NCBI RefSeq assembly: GCF_004135735.1 | Contig: NZ_CP012670.1 | Span: 9,185,501 to 9,249,500, forward strand | Direction: 5' to 3' | Origin: Sorangium cellulosum | GTDB taxonomy: Bacteria > Myxococcota_A > Polyangia > Polyangiales > Polyangiaceae | DNA: 64,000 nucleotides | In this document: positions 8,441 to 17,794 of the stretch, piece by piece | Layout of the letters: each line of letters opens with the position of its first letter | Numbering within the stretch: the first letter of the stretch is position 1 | The notes under the pieces: generated by a model | Seen by the model: the letters and a program-made list of their open reading frames with translations, nothing else | Told to the model about the DNA's origin: nothing | Database searches by the model: none | Translations under genes and position numbers: made by a program

Positions 8441-11400
8441 ATGAACGTGGACCAGCGCGCCGCGAGCCCTCTCCCCGCCGCGAGCCCTCTCCCCGCCGCG
8501 GGCCCTCGCCCCGCCGCGCCCCCCCGCCTCGCCGCGCCCCCCCGCCTCGCCGCGCCCCCCCGCCTCGCCGCGCCCCCTCGCCCCGCCGCGCCCCCTCGCT
8601 CCGCCGCGGGCTCCCGCCTCGCCGCGCCCCCCCGCCTCGCCGCGCTGGCGATCGCCGCCGCGCTCGCCGCCCCCGCGTGCGCCCCCCCGCGCGCCGAGGC
8701 GCCCGCGCAGCCCGGCGGGGGGCTCGCCGCGACGTTCGCCAGGGCGATGGAGGCCGAGGCCGCGCGCTCCGCCGCGGCGGCGCCGTACCTCGACGCCATC
8801 GACCAGGCCGTCGAGGCGCCGCGCGCCGACGGCGCGCTCGCCGCCGTCCTCGCGTCCACCGACGCCCTCGTCTTCGGCGCCGGCACCGCGAGCGGCCCCG
8901 ATCCCGCCGCCTCGGCCATCGCGTTCCGCTCGCGCGAGGCGCTCCCCGAGATCGCCCGCCGCCTCCAGCGCGCCTGGGCGCTCGCGGACGCCAGGGGCCG
9001 CGGCGCGACGGAGATGCCGTTCCTCCGCGGCGCGCTCGCGAGCGCGCTCCACCGCATCGCCCTCCACGTCGGCGACGAGACCGCGGCCGTGACCTGGAGC
9101 GCGCGCCGCGGCTGCGCGGGCGAGGCCGCCCTCATCGGCCCGCTCGACGGGCCGCCGCTCCACGGCCTCGCCCGGCCCTCGCCCGTGAGCTCCGTGCCCG
9201 GCGCGCCGCTCGCGCGCTCCTACCCCGGGATCGCGCCGTTCGCGAGGAGCGTCTCGCCCGTCGTCGTGCGCGCCAACGCGTGCGCGATCGACGTCGACGC
9301 GGTGAGCGCGCTCCAGGGCACGCGCGCCGTGGTCGTCGACCTCCACAACCCGATCGCCCAGCGGGTGAGCCTCGCGCTCGCCTCCTCGTCCGCCGCCGAG
9401 CTCGAGATCGGCGGCGTGCCCGCCATCCACCGCAGCTACGCCGCGGGCGGCGACGAGGTCACCCGGCTCGCCACCGTCGACGCCGAGCCGGGCACGCTGC
9501 GCGTCGTCGTCCGCGTGGCGCAGAAGGGCGACGGCGGCACCATCGAGCTCGACGCGTGGGGCGAGGACGGCATGCCGCTCCGCGCCCGCGCACCGCGCCC
9601 CGGCGCCGCGGCGGCCGCGGCGGCGTCGCGGCCCACCCCGGTCGCGCTCGCCCCCGCGAGGCGCGCCGGCCCCGCGGAGCTCGATCTCGCCGCCGCGGCG
9701 CTGCTCGCGCTCGGCGACGCGCGCGCGGCCGAGCACCTCCTCGATCCGGCCGGCGACGGCCTCCTCGCCGACGCCGCGCCGCGCTCGCCGCCCTCGCCGC
9801 TGCGCGCCCTGCTCTACGCGCGCGCGATCCGCCGCGTCGGCGATCTGCCCGAGCCCCAGGTCGCCGAGCGCACCCGGGCGGCCCTCGGCCGCGTGCTCGC
9901 CGCGTGGCCCCGGTCGTGGGAGGCGCGCCTCTACCTCGCCGAGCTCGCCGAGCGCCGCGGCGGCCCCGGCCAGGGCACGATGGACGCCCTCCGCGAGCTC
10001 GGGCTCCACATCGCGCCCCCCGCGCCGTCCGGCCCCTCGGCGCCCGCCGTCCCCGACGCCGACCGGATGGTCCTCGCCCAGCTCGCGGCGGTCGCGCGCC
10101 GCGCCAGCGTCACCGACGTCGCCGAGGCCGCGTACGCCAAGCTCGCCGCGGCCGCGCCGGGCTCGGCCCTGCTCGCCAGCGTCGACGACCGGATCCACGG
10201 CCGCGCCGGGGCCGACGCCGTGAAGGCCGCCTGCCACGGCGGCCTCGATCGATCGGGCTTCGCCTGCCTCGTCGCCCTCCAGAGCGCGGGCGACCACGCC
10301 GCCGTCCTCGCCGAGATCCAGCGGCTCCGCCGGCTCCGCCGCGCGCCGCACGCCCTGCGCGACGTGGAGCTCGGCGAGCGCGTCGCCCGCGGCGACCTGC
10401 GCGGCGCGCTCGCGGTCTACGACGCCATGGCGCCGGGCGAGCGCGTCCTGCTCGAGGCGCTCGGCCTCGCCGCCGGCCGCGGCAACGCCCGCGCCGTGCG
10501 CGGCCGCCTCGCCCGCGACCGCGCCGCCGCCCACGACGCCCCCACCGGCATCGCCCCGATCGCCCGCGCCCTCGGCCTCACGCCCGATCCGGCGCCGCGG
10601 CTCGAGGCCGAGGGGCGCAAGCTCGTGCTGGAGGACCAGGCGAAGGCGTTCCTCCCCGGCGCCGCCACCGCGGTGCTCCGCCACGTCGAGCGGTTCGACA
10701 TCGCGCACGACGGGCTCGTGTACTTCGTGACCTACGATCTCCGCCGCGTCTCCGGCACCACCGACGTGGCGCAGGGGGCGGCCACCTACGGCCCGCTCAT
10801 CGAGGGCCGCGCCGTGACGCGCCTGTTGCGCCGCCGCATCCACAAGCGCGACGGCCGCGTCCTCGCGCCCGACGCCGCGGCGAACGCCGCCCAGGAGCAC
10901 AGCGACCTCTCGCAGCTCGAGCAGGGCGACTACGTCGAGCAGATCACCGAGGGGTACGCGCTGCCGGGCGACAGCGGCCAGATCGTCATCGACACGTCGG
11001 ACCTGCTCCCCGAGCGCACGAGCGTCCGCGAGGCCGAGATCGTGGTGCGCCGCCCGTCGTCGCTGCCGCTCGCGATCTGGTCGCACCCCTTGCTCGGCGA
11101 GGCGGAGCAGCGCGCCGAGGGCGCCTCCACGGTGAGCGTCTTCCGGCTCGAGGACCAGCCGCCGCGGCGCATGGAGGACGGCGTGCCCCGGCTGGAGATG
11201 GCCGTGGGCGTCAGCCTGGGCACGCTGACCTGGGGCCACGTGGCCGCGGCCATCGACGAGAACGTCCGCTCGCTCGACGACCGCGATCCGTTCATGGCCC
11301 GCTGGGCGCGCGAGGCGGCGGGGGCCGAGCGCGCGCCGGGCCCGGCCCTCCTCGAGCGCGTCGTCGCGGCCGCGGGCAAGGCGGTGAGGCTCGCCGGCGG

Positions 11401-12550
11401 CGCCGACCTCTCGGACCTCGCGGCGCTCTTCAACGCCGGCCCGCAGCGCACGACCGCGCGCACGATGATCGAGCTCGGCCAGGGCAGCCGGTCGTGGGTC
11501 ATCTACCGCGCGCTGCGCGAGCTCGGCGTCCGGGCCGACCTCGCCGTCGCCGAGACCGAGCCGTTCAGCGCGTCGGCGGATTTTCCGCCGCACGCGGGGC
11601 GCTTCCGCCACCCGCTCGTCATCGCCCGCCTGCCGGGCGGCGACGTGTGGATCGACGCCGACGTCGAGGGCCCGCCGCTGCCGCCCGGGCGCGTGAGCCC
11701 CGAGCTCCGCGGCCGCTCCGCCATGCTGCCGGGCGGGGAGCTCGTCACGGTGCAGGGGACGAGCGGCGAGGTGGGCGACGAGGTGGACCTCAGGCTCCGG
11801 GTCGACGCGCAGGGCAACGCCTCGGGGACGCTGACGATCCTGCTGCAGGGCCGCGCGGCGCAGGCGCTCTCGGAGGCGTTCGAGACCGTGGTCGGCACGG
11901 CGCGGCGCGACCTGCTCCGGGAGGTGGTGCTCGGCTGGCTCCCGTGGGCCGACGTCGAGGACGTCGTCGTCTCGTCGGCCGAGGGCGCGTGGGGGGTCAC
12001 GCTCCGCGCGGCCGTGAGCCTCCACGGCTTCGCGCGGCCGGAGGGCAAGGACGGCGCGACGTGGACGCTGCCGGGCGTGGAGCCGGTGCACCTCGTGTTC
12101 CCGCGCGCGTTCACGAGCACGCTCGGCGCCACGTACGCGTCGCGCGGCGCCCGCACGAGCGCGCTCGCGATCGAGACCGCGCTCCAGTACCACGTGCGCC
12201 GCAGGATCGAGCTGCCGGAGGGCCACGAGGTCGTGCGCGCGCCCGAGGGCGTGCGCGTCGAGCACCCGATCCTCACGGCGTCGCGCAAGGGCACCTACGG
12301 CGGCGCGGCGGGCGGCGGCGCGGCGGGCGGCGGCGCGGACGGGGCGGCCGGCAGGACGATCGAGGAGGATTTCACGCTGAGCTTGCCGACGGGGACGGTG
12401 GACGCCGACGACTACAACGCGTTCGTCGAGCGGGTGCAGGCGGTCGACAGCGGCTTCATGGCGGGCATCCGGGTGGCGCGGCCGGCCGGGGCCGCGCCGA
12501 AGCCGGGCCGCGGGGCCGGGGCCACGGGGACGACGGAGAAGAGGCCGTGA
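8441..12550 (+). CDS. exported DUF3857 / transglutaminase-like protein
   Basis: About 1369 aa. The N-terminus is an unusual Arg/Pro/Ala tract with repeats of AAPPRL (8500-8640) before a hydrophobic segment LAALAIAAALAAPACAPP, probably a signal peptide, so the start is uncertain; an in-frame GTG lies at 8417 and another start at 8345. The middle (residues about 150-700) is alpha-helical and repeat-like. Residues about 700-900 match DUF3857 (LVYFVTYDLRRVSG, IHKRDGRVLAPDA), and about 990-1080 match the transglutaminase-like core that usually follows it. The nucleophile motif is degraded: GQGSRSWVIYRALRELGV stands where GDCKDK is normal, although the later His and Asp (HPLVIARL, WIDADVEG) remain. 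It should therefore be a non-catalytic transglutaminase fold. It overlaps murB by 4 bases (GTGA), so the two are co-translated. Confidence 0.8.
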   Translation: MNVDQRAASPLPAASPLPAAGPRPAAPPRLAAPPRLAAPPRLAAPPRPAAPPRSAAGSRLAAPPRLAALAIAAALAAPACAPPRAEAPAQPGGGLAATFARAMEAEAARSAAAAPYLDAIDQAVEAPRADGALAAVLASTDALVFGAGTASGPDPAASAIAFRSREALPEIARRLQRAWALADARGRGATEMPFLRGALASALHRIALHVGDETAAVTWSARRGCAGEAALIGPLDGPPLHGLARPSPVSSVPGAPLARSYPGIAPFARSVSPVVVRANACAIDVDAVSALQGTRAVVVDLHNPIAQRVSLALASSSAAELEIGGVPAIHRSYAAGGDEVTRLATVDAEPGTLRVVVRVAQKGDGGTIELDAWGEDGMPLRARAPRPGAAAAAAASRPTPVALAPARRAGPAELDLAAAALLALGDARAAEHLLDPAGDGLLADAAPRSPPSPLRALLYARAIRRVGDLPEPQVAERTRAALGRVLAAWPRSWEARLYLAELAERRGGPGQGTMDALRELGLHIAPPAPSGPSAPAVPDADRMVLAQLAAVARRASVTDVAEAAYAKLAAAAPGSALLASVDDRIHGRAGADAVKAACHGGLDRSGFACLVALQSAGDHAAVLAEIQRLRRLRRAPHALRDVELGERVARGDLRGALAVYDAMAPGERVLLEALGLAAGRGNARAVRGRLARDRAAAHDAPTGIAPIARALGLTPDPAPRLEAEGRKLVLEDQAKAFLPGAATAVLRHVERFDIAHDGLVYFVTYDLRRVSGTTDVAQGAATYGPLIEGRAVTRLLRRRIHKRDGRVLAPDAAANAAQEHSDLSQLEQGDYVEQITEGYALPGDSGQIVIDTSDLLPERTSVREAEIVVRRPSSLPLAIWSHPLLGEAEQRAEGASTVSVFRLEDQPPRRMEDGVPRLEMAVGVSLGTLTWGHVAAAIDENVRSLDDRDPFMARWAREAAGAERAPGPALLERVVAAAGKAVRLAGGADLSDLAALFNAGPQRTTARTMIELGQGSRSWVIYRALRELGVRADLAVAETEPFSASADFPPHAGRFRHPLVIARLPGGDVWIDADVEGPPLPPGRVSPELRGRSAMLPGGELVTVQGTSGEVGDEVDLRLRVDAQGNASGTLTILLQGRAAQALSEAFETVVGTARRDLLREVVLGWLPWADVEDVVVSSAEGAWGVTLRAAVSLHGFARPEGKDGATWTLPGVEPVHLVFPRAFTSTLGATYASRGARTSALAIETALQYHVRRRIELPEGHEVVRAPEGVRVEHPILTASRKGTYGGAAGGGAAGGGADGAAGRTIEEDFTLSLPTGTVDADDYNAFVERVQAVDSGFMAGIRVARPAGAAPKPGRGAGATGTTEKRP

Positions 12551-13761
12551 GCCTGGAGATCCGCGAGTCGGTCCCGCTGGCACCGCTCACGACGCTCGGC
12601 GTGGGCGGTCCGGCGCGCTTCTTCGCCGAGGCCGACGGCGAGGCCGCCGTGGCCGAGGCGTTCCGCCTCGCCGAGGCGCGCGGCGTGCCGCTGCTCGTGC
12701 TCGGCGGCGGCTCGAACCTGCTCGTCGCCGATCGCGGCGTCGACGCGCTCGTGCTGCGCGTGCGCCTCCGCGGCATCGAGGTCGAGCGCGCGGGCGCCGC
12801 GCGGGCCGGGGCGCACGGGGGCGCCGCGCGGGCCGCGGCGCACGGGGGCGCGGCGCGGGCCGCGGCGCACGGGGGCGCGGCGGACCGCGCGCTCGTGCAC
12901 GTCGGGGCGGGCGAGCGGTGGGACGACCTCGCCGCGCGCGCGGTCGAGGAGGGCTGGGCGGGCGTCGAGTGCCTGTCGGGCATCCCCGGCGACGTCGGCG
13001 CGACGCCGATCCAGAACGTGGGCGCCTACGGCCAGGAGGTCGCGGAGACCATCGCCGAGGTCCGGGCGATCGACCGCGCGACGGGCGCCGCAGCCGTCAT
13101 CGCGGGCGCGGACTGCGGCTTCGGGTACCGCGACAGCCGGTTCAAGCGCGCGTGGCGCGGCCGGTACGTCATCACGCGCGTCACCTTCGCGCTGCGCCCC
13201 GGCGGCGCCGCGACGGTCCGCTACCCCGAGCTCGCGCGCGCGCTCGCGGCGCCCGCCGGCGGGCCGGCGCCGCCGCTCGGCGAGGTGCGCCGCGCGATCC
13301 TCGCGCTCCGCCGCGGCAAGTCGATGGTGCTCGATCCGGCGGACGAGAACGGCCGGAGCGCCGGGTCGTTCTTCATGAACCCGACGCTCGCGGCAGGCGA
13401 CGCCGCGGCGGCGATCGCGCGCATCGAGGCCTCGGGCGTGCTCGCGCCCGGCGAGGCGATCCCGCGGTACCCGGCGGGCGCCGGCCGGGTGAAGCTCTCC
13501 GCCGCCTGGCTGATCGAGCGCGCCGGCTTCGCGAAGGGGACGCGCCACGGCGCCGCGGGCATCTCGACGCGCCACACGCTCGCGCTGGTGAACCGCGGCG
13601 GCGCCACCGCCGCCGAGCTCCTCGAGCTCGCGCGGCGCGTGCGGCGGGGCGTGCTCGATCGGTTCGGCGTGGCGCTGACGCCGGAGCCGGATCTCGTCGG
13701 CTTCGAGCCCGGCGAGACGGACGATCTCTCGGGCGGGCGGGCGGCAGGCCAGGGCGGCTGA
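12547..13761 (+). CDS. murB: UDP-N-acetylmuramate dehydrogenase
   Basis: 404 aa. MurB reduces UDP-GlcNAc-enolpyruvate to UDP-MurNAc in the cytoplasm using FAD and NADPH, the second committed step of peptidoglycan precursor synthesis. The FAD site is seen as GGGSNLL (Gly53-Leu59) and SGIPGDVGATPIQNVGAYGQ; the proton-donor Ser is Ser274 in AGSFFMNP and the C-terminal Glu is Glu380 in PEPDLVGF. The start is a GTG whose TG is shared with the stop of the upstream gene. Odd feature: residues about 83-118 are an insertion of three Ala/Gly/His/Arg-rich 12-residue repeats encoded by 36-bp tandem repeats, inside the first FAD subdomain. The protein is otherwise full length. Confidence 0.95.
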   Translation: MSLEIRESVPLAPLTTLGVGGPARFFAEADGEAAVAEAFRLAEARGVPLLVLGGGSNLLVADRGVDALVLRVRLRGIEVERAGAARAGAHGGAARAAAHGGAARAAAHGGAADRALVHVGAGERWDDLAARAVEEGWAGVECLSGIPGDVGATPIQNVGAYGQEVAETIAEVRAIDRATGAAAVIAGADCGFGYRDSRFKRAWRGRYVITRVTFALRPGGAATVRYPELARALAAPAGGPAPPLGEVRRAILALRRGKSMVLDPADENGRSAGSFFMNPTLAAGDAAAAIARIEASGVLAPGEAIPRYPAGAGRVKLSAAWLIERAGFAKGTRHGAAGISTRHTLALVNRGGATAAELLELARRVRRGVLDRFGVALTPEPDLVGFEPGETDDLSGGRAAGQGG

Positions 13762-13993
13762 GCGGCCGCGCCCGGGGAGCTGGACGGCCGCGCGCCCGGG
13801 GACGGCGCGCCCTGCGCAACGCGCGCCGGCGCCGCCGCGGCGCCCGCGGCGCGCGCGCCGGCGCCCCAGGGCTCACCGCGGCGCCCGCGACGCGCGCGTC
13901 CGTTGCGCGCGTTCCGGGCGCCGCGGCGAGCCTTGCGCGGCCGCGCCCCCTGCGCTTTGATGGCCGCTCGACCCTCCCGAGGTGGATCCTTCC

Positions 13994-15073
13994 ATGGCGA
14001 CCCTGGACGAGCTTCGCGCGCGCATCGACGGCATCGACGACCGGATCCTCGACCTGCTCGCCGAGCGGGCCGAGGTGGCCGTCGAGGTCGCGCACGCGAA
14101 GCGCGCGGCGAACGCGACGCGGTTCCACGACCCGGAGCGGGAGCGGCGCGTGCTCACGCGGCTCCAGGCCAGGGGCGCGGGCCGCTTCCCGCGCGACGCC
14201 ATCCGGGTCGTCTTCCGCGAGGTGATGAGCGCCTGCCTGTCGCTCGAGGAGCCCATGAAGGTGGCCTTTCCGGGGACGGAGGGCGCCTTCGCGGAGGTCG
14301 CGGCGCGGCACCTGTTCGGGCTGGCGGCGGTGTACCGGGAGACGGGCACCATCGAGGGCGTCTTCGACGCGGTGCGCGCGGGGGAAGCGGCCTGCGGCGT
14401 GGTCCCGGTCGAGAGCTCGACCGAGGGCTCGGTGACGCTCACGGCGGACGCCCTGATCGAGAGCGATCTCCAGATCCGGCAGGAGCTCGTGCTCGACATC
14501 GCCTATTGCCTCTTCAGCAAGGCGGCGGGGCTGAGCGGCGTCAGCCGGGTCCACGGGCACGCGCAGGCGCTCTCGCACTGCCGCCTCTGGCTCGCGAAGC
14601 ACCTCCCCGGCGCGCAGATCGTCCAGACGGTCTCCGCCGCCGAGGCGGCGCGCGAGGCGCTCGCCGATCCCGCCGCGGCGGCGGTCGGCAACCGCGGCGC
14701 GGGCGAGCTCTACGGCCTGCCGCTGCTGCGCGAGCGCATCCACGACCGGCCCGAGAACGCGACCCGGTTCATCGTGATCGCGCCGGCCGACGCGCCGCCC
14801 ACGGGCACGGACAAGACCTCGATCGTCTTCTCGGTGCAGGAGGAGCCCGGGGCGCTCCGCCGCGTGCTCGCGATCTTCGACGACGCGGCGATCAACCTGA
14901 CGCGGATCGAGTCGCGGCCGAGCCGCCAGAAGCACTGGGATTACGTCTTCCTGGTCGATCTGGAGGGGCACCGGAGCGAGGCGCGCGTGGGGGAGGCGAT
15001 CGAGCGGCTGCGCGCCCGCTGCGAGATGGTGAAGGTGCTCGGCAGCTACCCGCGCTCGACCGGCGTGCGCTGA
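13994..15073 (+). CDS. pheA: chorismate mutase / prephenate dehydratase (P-protein)
   Basis: 359 aa bifunctional enzyme of phenylalanine synthesis. Residues 1-85 are an AroQ-type chorismate mutase (LDELRARIDGIDDRILDLLAER, then the catalytic Lys in AHAKRA); about 90-270 are prephenate dehydratase, with the family's TRF motif in NATRFIVI; about 278-355 are an ACT domain with the ESRPSRQKHWDY phenylalanine-binding motif, so feedback inhibition by Phe is expected. The ATG at 13994 is chosen; an in-frame GTG at 13982 is an alternative. The 232 bp upstream are CG-alternating low-complexity DNA with no gene. A GH5 gene follows in the same direction after 46 bases. Confidence 0.95.
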   Translation: MATLDELRARIDGIDDRILDLLAERAEVAVEVAHAKRAANATRFHDPERERRVLTRLQARGAGRFPRDAIRVVFREVMSACLSLEEPMKVAFPGTEGAFAEVAARHLFGLAAVYRETGTIEGVFDAVRAGEAACGVVPVESSTEGSVTLTADALIESDLQIRQELVLDIAYCLFSKAAGLSGVSRVHGHAQALSHCRLWLAKHLPGAQIVQTVSAAEAAREALADPAAAAVGNRGAGELYGLPLLRERIHDRPENATRFIVIAPADAPPTGTDKTSIVFSVQEEPGALRRVLAIFDDAAINLTRIESRPSRQKHWDYVFLVDLEGHRSEARVGEAIERLRARCEMVKVLGSYPRSTGVR

Positions 15074-15119
15074 GGCCAGGACGCGCGCTGTCCGCGGCGC
15101 GGAGACGGCGACCTTCACG

Positions 15120-16013
15120 GTGCGAGGCCGCTCCCGCTACGACCGCTGCGGCGAGAAGGCGCTGCTCCGGGGCGGCAACGAGAGGGTCATGTGGCTGAGC
15201 ACGGGGAACGACGGCATGCCGGAGTTCGAAAAGATCGCGAAGACCGGCGCCAACGCCGTGCGGATCGTCTGGCTGACCGAGGAGTCCGCCGCCGATCTCG
15301 ATCGGGCCATCACCAATGCGCTCTCGCAGAAGCTCATTCCGATCGTCGAGCTGCACGACGCCACCGGCAAATGGGATCTCTTGCCGAGCCTGGTCGATTG
15401 CTGGACGAGAATCGGATGTCGTCGCGGTGATAAGAAGCACCAGCAGAACCTGCTCGTCAACATCGGCGACGAGGTGGCCGACCCCGCGTGGGAGGCGGGC
15501 TACAAGGACGCGATCACGCGGATGCGCGCGGCCGGCATCGAGGTGCCGCTCGTGATCGACGCCTCCAAGTGGGGGCAGAACATCGATCAGCTCCAGGCCG
15601 TCGGCCCCGCGCTCGTCGCGCACGACCCCAACATCCTGCTCAGCGTGCACATGTGGTGGATCGACGGGAGCGCGGCCGCCATCACGCGGGAGCTCGACGA
15701 GAGCGTGGCGCTGGACCTGCCCTTCATCGTCGGCGAGTTCGCGCATCACGCCGCGTACGAGTGCAGCGAGCACCCGTTCGACCACAAGACCCTGCTGGCC
15801 AAGAGCGTCGAGCTCGAGGTGGGGTGGCTCGCCTGGTCGTGGGGCGCCGCCGAGAACGGCGATTGCCAGGACGATGGACCGTTCGACATGACGACCGACG
15901 GGACGTCCGCGGGCCTCACCGGCTGGGGCCGCGAGGTCGCGCTGACCGACCCGAACAGCATCAAGAACACCTCCGTGCGCCCGCGCTCCATCGAGACGGG
16001 CTCGTGCAGGTAG
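15120..16013 (+). CDS. GH5-family glycoside hydrolase lacking its signal peptide
   Basis: 297 aa as annotated from a GTG. The sequence is a (beta/alpha)8 GH5 cellulase/mannanase domain: the family N-terminus GRSRYDRCGEKALLRGGNER, catalytic acid/base Glu118 in NIGDEV (the residue before it is Asp where the family has Asn), and nucleophile Glu206 in FIVGEFAHH. The frame continues upstream without a stop into the end of pheA, and nothing there looks like a signal peptide, although this family is normally secreted. The gene therefore looks 5'-truncated, perhaps by a rearrangement at the pheA end. Whether it is expressed is uncertain. Likely substrate class is beta-mannan or cellulose, by family only. 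Confidence 0.75.
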   Translation: MRGRSRYDRCGEKALLRGGNERVMWLSTGNDGMPEFEKIAKTGANAVRIVWLTEESAADLDRAITNALSQKLIPIVELHDATGKWDLLPSLVDCWTRIGCRRGDKKHQQNLLVNIGDEVADPAWEAGYKDAITRMRAAGIEVPLVIDASKWGQNIDQLQAVGPALVAHDPNILLSVHMWWIDGSAAAITRELDESVALDLPFIVGEFAHHAAYECSEHPFDHKTLLAKSVELEVGWLAWSWGAAENGDCQDDGPFDMTTDGTSAGLTGWGREVALTDPNSIKNTSVRPRSIETGSCR

Positions 16014-16243
16014 CCCGCGGAGAGCCCGGAGCGCCGCGCCCCGGCGCCGCTCGCGCTCCGGGCGCGGCGCTCGCCGCTCCGCCCCCGCCTCTTCGACGAC
16101 ACCGAGATACGATGACGCGAGGCCGCACCGGGCGACAGGCTACCTGCGCGCGGTGCGCAAGGCGCGACGCAGCCCCCGGCGTGCATCCCCGCCCGCGGGC
16201 GGGGATGGTGCGACGAGGGGAGCAATGGTAACTTCGGTCGCCC

Positions 16244-17779
16244 GTGCCGGCTGCGACGTCCGCGCTCGCCCTCCGCGCTGCCTCAGCGGCCGCGAGCGCG
16301 GTCGCCTGCGCGGTCCTCGCCCTCCCCGCGATGGCGGCCGGCCCGCACGCGGAGCTCACGCCGGTGCTCGTCCTCACGGCCTCGCCGGGCGCCGGGAGCA
16401 TCGACCGGCGGGCCATCGACCTCATCGCGGCCCATGTTCGCCCGCTCGGCGTCCGCCTTCAAATCGTCCGCCCCGACGCGCCGAGGCTGGCGCTAACACG
16501 GCTGCTCCCCGACGCGCGCGCGCTCGCCGAGGCGTGGGATGCGCGGGGCGTGCTCTGGATCGACGCCGGGTCGAGCGACGAGCTCGCGCTGTACGTGGTC
16601 GAGCGGGACGGCGAGCAGATCCACGGCCGCCGCATCCCGGTCCCGCCCGGGCAGACCGCGACGGCCCTCGAGTCGCTCGCCAACATCGCCGCCGCGGTCG
16701 CCGAGGAGCTCCGCGAGGGGCACGTCGTCGGCCTGGCCGAGGTGGACGCCGCCGCGGCGGTACCGGTGCAGGCGACCCTGCCTGCGCCCGCCGCCACTGC
16801 GGCCGCCGCCACTGCGGCCGCCGCCCCTGCGGCCGCCGCCACTGCGCCCGCCGCAGCCCCTGCATCCGCCGCGTCCGCGGGGCCGCGGGGCGCCCCCCTC
16901 GCACCGAGCCGGCCGCCGACCGTCGCCGTCCTCGTCGGCTACTCCGGCGCGAACTTCAGCGGCGAGGCGCCCTGGCAGAGCGCCGCCGCGCTCCGCGCCT
17001 CCTTTGCGCCGGTGGATCGCGTGGTCGTCGGCCTGGGCTACGACCTGATCTTCCCGACCGCGATCGGCGACGAGCGCTCCGGGTTCGAGCTCATGCGGTA
17101 CCCGGTGCTCACGAGCGCGCAGGTTCGGTTCGGTCTCCCGCTCGGCTTCGACCTGCTGCTCGGGGCGCGCGCCAGCGTCGATGTCGTCCAGCGCATCCCC
17201 CGGCGTGGCGCGCCGCCGACCACGACCACCACCTCGCCGCCGACCACCACCTCGCCGCCGGCCACCACCACCTCGCCGCCGACCACCACCTCGCCGCCGA
17301 CCACCACCTCGCCGCCGGCCACCACCTCGCCGCCGACCGCGACCACCGCGCCATGGCGCCCCCCGTCGTGGCCGCCGCCGTGGCCGCCGCCGTGGCCGCC
17401 GCCTCCGCGGCCGCGCGGCGATGCGCCGCTGGGCGGCTCGCCCTGGCCGTGGCCAGAGGCCGATCCGCAGAAGCCCCCGCCGCCTCCGCCGGAGACCCAG
17501 ACCGACGTGCTCGTGAGCGTCGCGCCGGTCGCGGAGCTCGGGGTTCCGCTCACCAGGGAGCTTCGCCTCAAGCTGACGCTGGGCGTGGACTTCCTCCTGA
17601 CGCGACCTGACGCCGCCGTGCACCCGAGCCTCGCGCTCGATCCCCACCCGGTGCGGTTCCTCACCGGGCTCGGGCTGGAGCTCGGCTTCCCCCCGTCGGC
17701 CCCGCCGCAGCCGCGGGCGCGGCCGGCCGACACGCCTTCGCACCCGCGGCGGAGATCTCCGCCGCAGAAGGAAAATTGA
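16244..17779 (+). CDS. exported protein with Thr-Ser-Pro-Pro repeats
   Basis: 511 aa, no known domain recognised. A Sec signal peptide is visible at residues 1-32 (AVACAVLALPAMAAG). The first 150 residues form an alpha/beta region, then an Ala-rich linker, a beta-rich region with outer-membrane-like strands (VLVGYSGANFSGEAPWQ; VVVGLGYDLIFP), a repeat of TTTSPP/ATTSPP units (residues about 325-370), a Trp/Pro-rich part and a last beta-rich segment VSVAPVAELGVPL. It ends 15 bases before an ECF sigma gene, the arrangement of a secreted protein co-expressed with its regulator. The start is a GTG; no strong ribosome site was seen. Confidence 0.65.
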   Translation: MPAATSALALRAASAAASAVACAVLALPAMAAGPHAELTPVLVLTASPGAGSIDRRAIDLIAAHVRPLGVRLQIVRPDAPRLALTRLLPDARALAEAWDARGVLWIDAGSSDELALYVVERDGEQIHGRRIPVPPGQTATALESLANIAAAVAEELREGHVVGLAEVDAAAAVPVQATLPAPAATAAAATAAAAPAAAATAPAAAPASAASAGPRGAPLAPSRPPTVAVLVGYSGANFSGEAPWQSAAALRASFAPVDRVVVGLGYDLIFPTAIGDERSGFELMRYPVLTSAQVRFGLPLGFDLLLGARASVDVVQRIPRRGAPPTTTTTSPPTTTSPPATTTSPPTTTSPPTTTSPPATTSPPTATTAPWRPPSWPPPWPPPWPPPPRPRGDAPLGGSPWPWPEADPQKPPPPPPETQTDVLVSVAPVAELGVPLTRELRLKLTLGVDFLLTRPDAAVHPSLALDPHPVRFLTGLGLELGFPPSAPPQPRARPADTPSHPRRRSPPQKEN

Positions 17780-17794
17780 CCCGGTTCGGGCCGG

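Noticed and set aside
8677..12546. Long + frame upstream of and in frame with murB
   Set aside because: Arg/Pro-rich out-of-frame reading of the DUF3857 gene; MurB homology begins only at the GTG at 12547.
8144..12583. 1479-codon minus-strand frame
   Set aside because: Arg/Ala/Gly-rich antisense shadow of the DUF3857 gene, a common artefact at this GC content.
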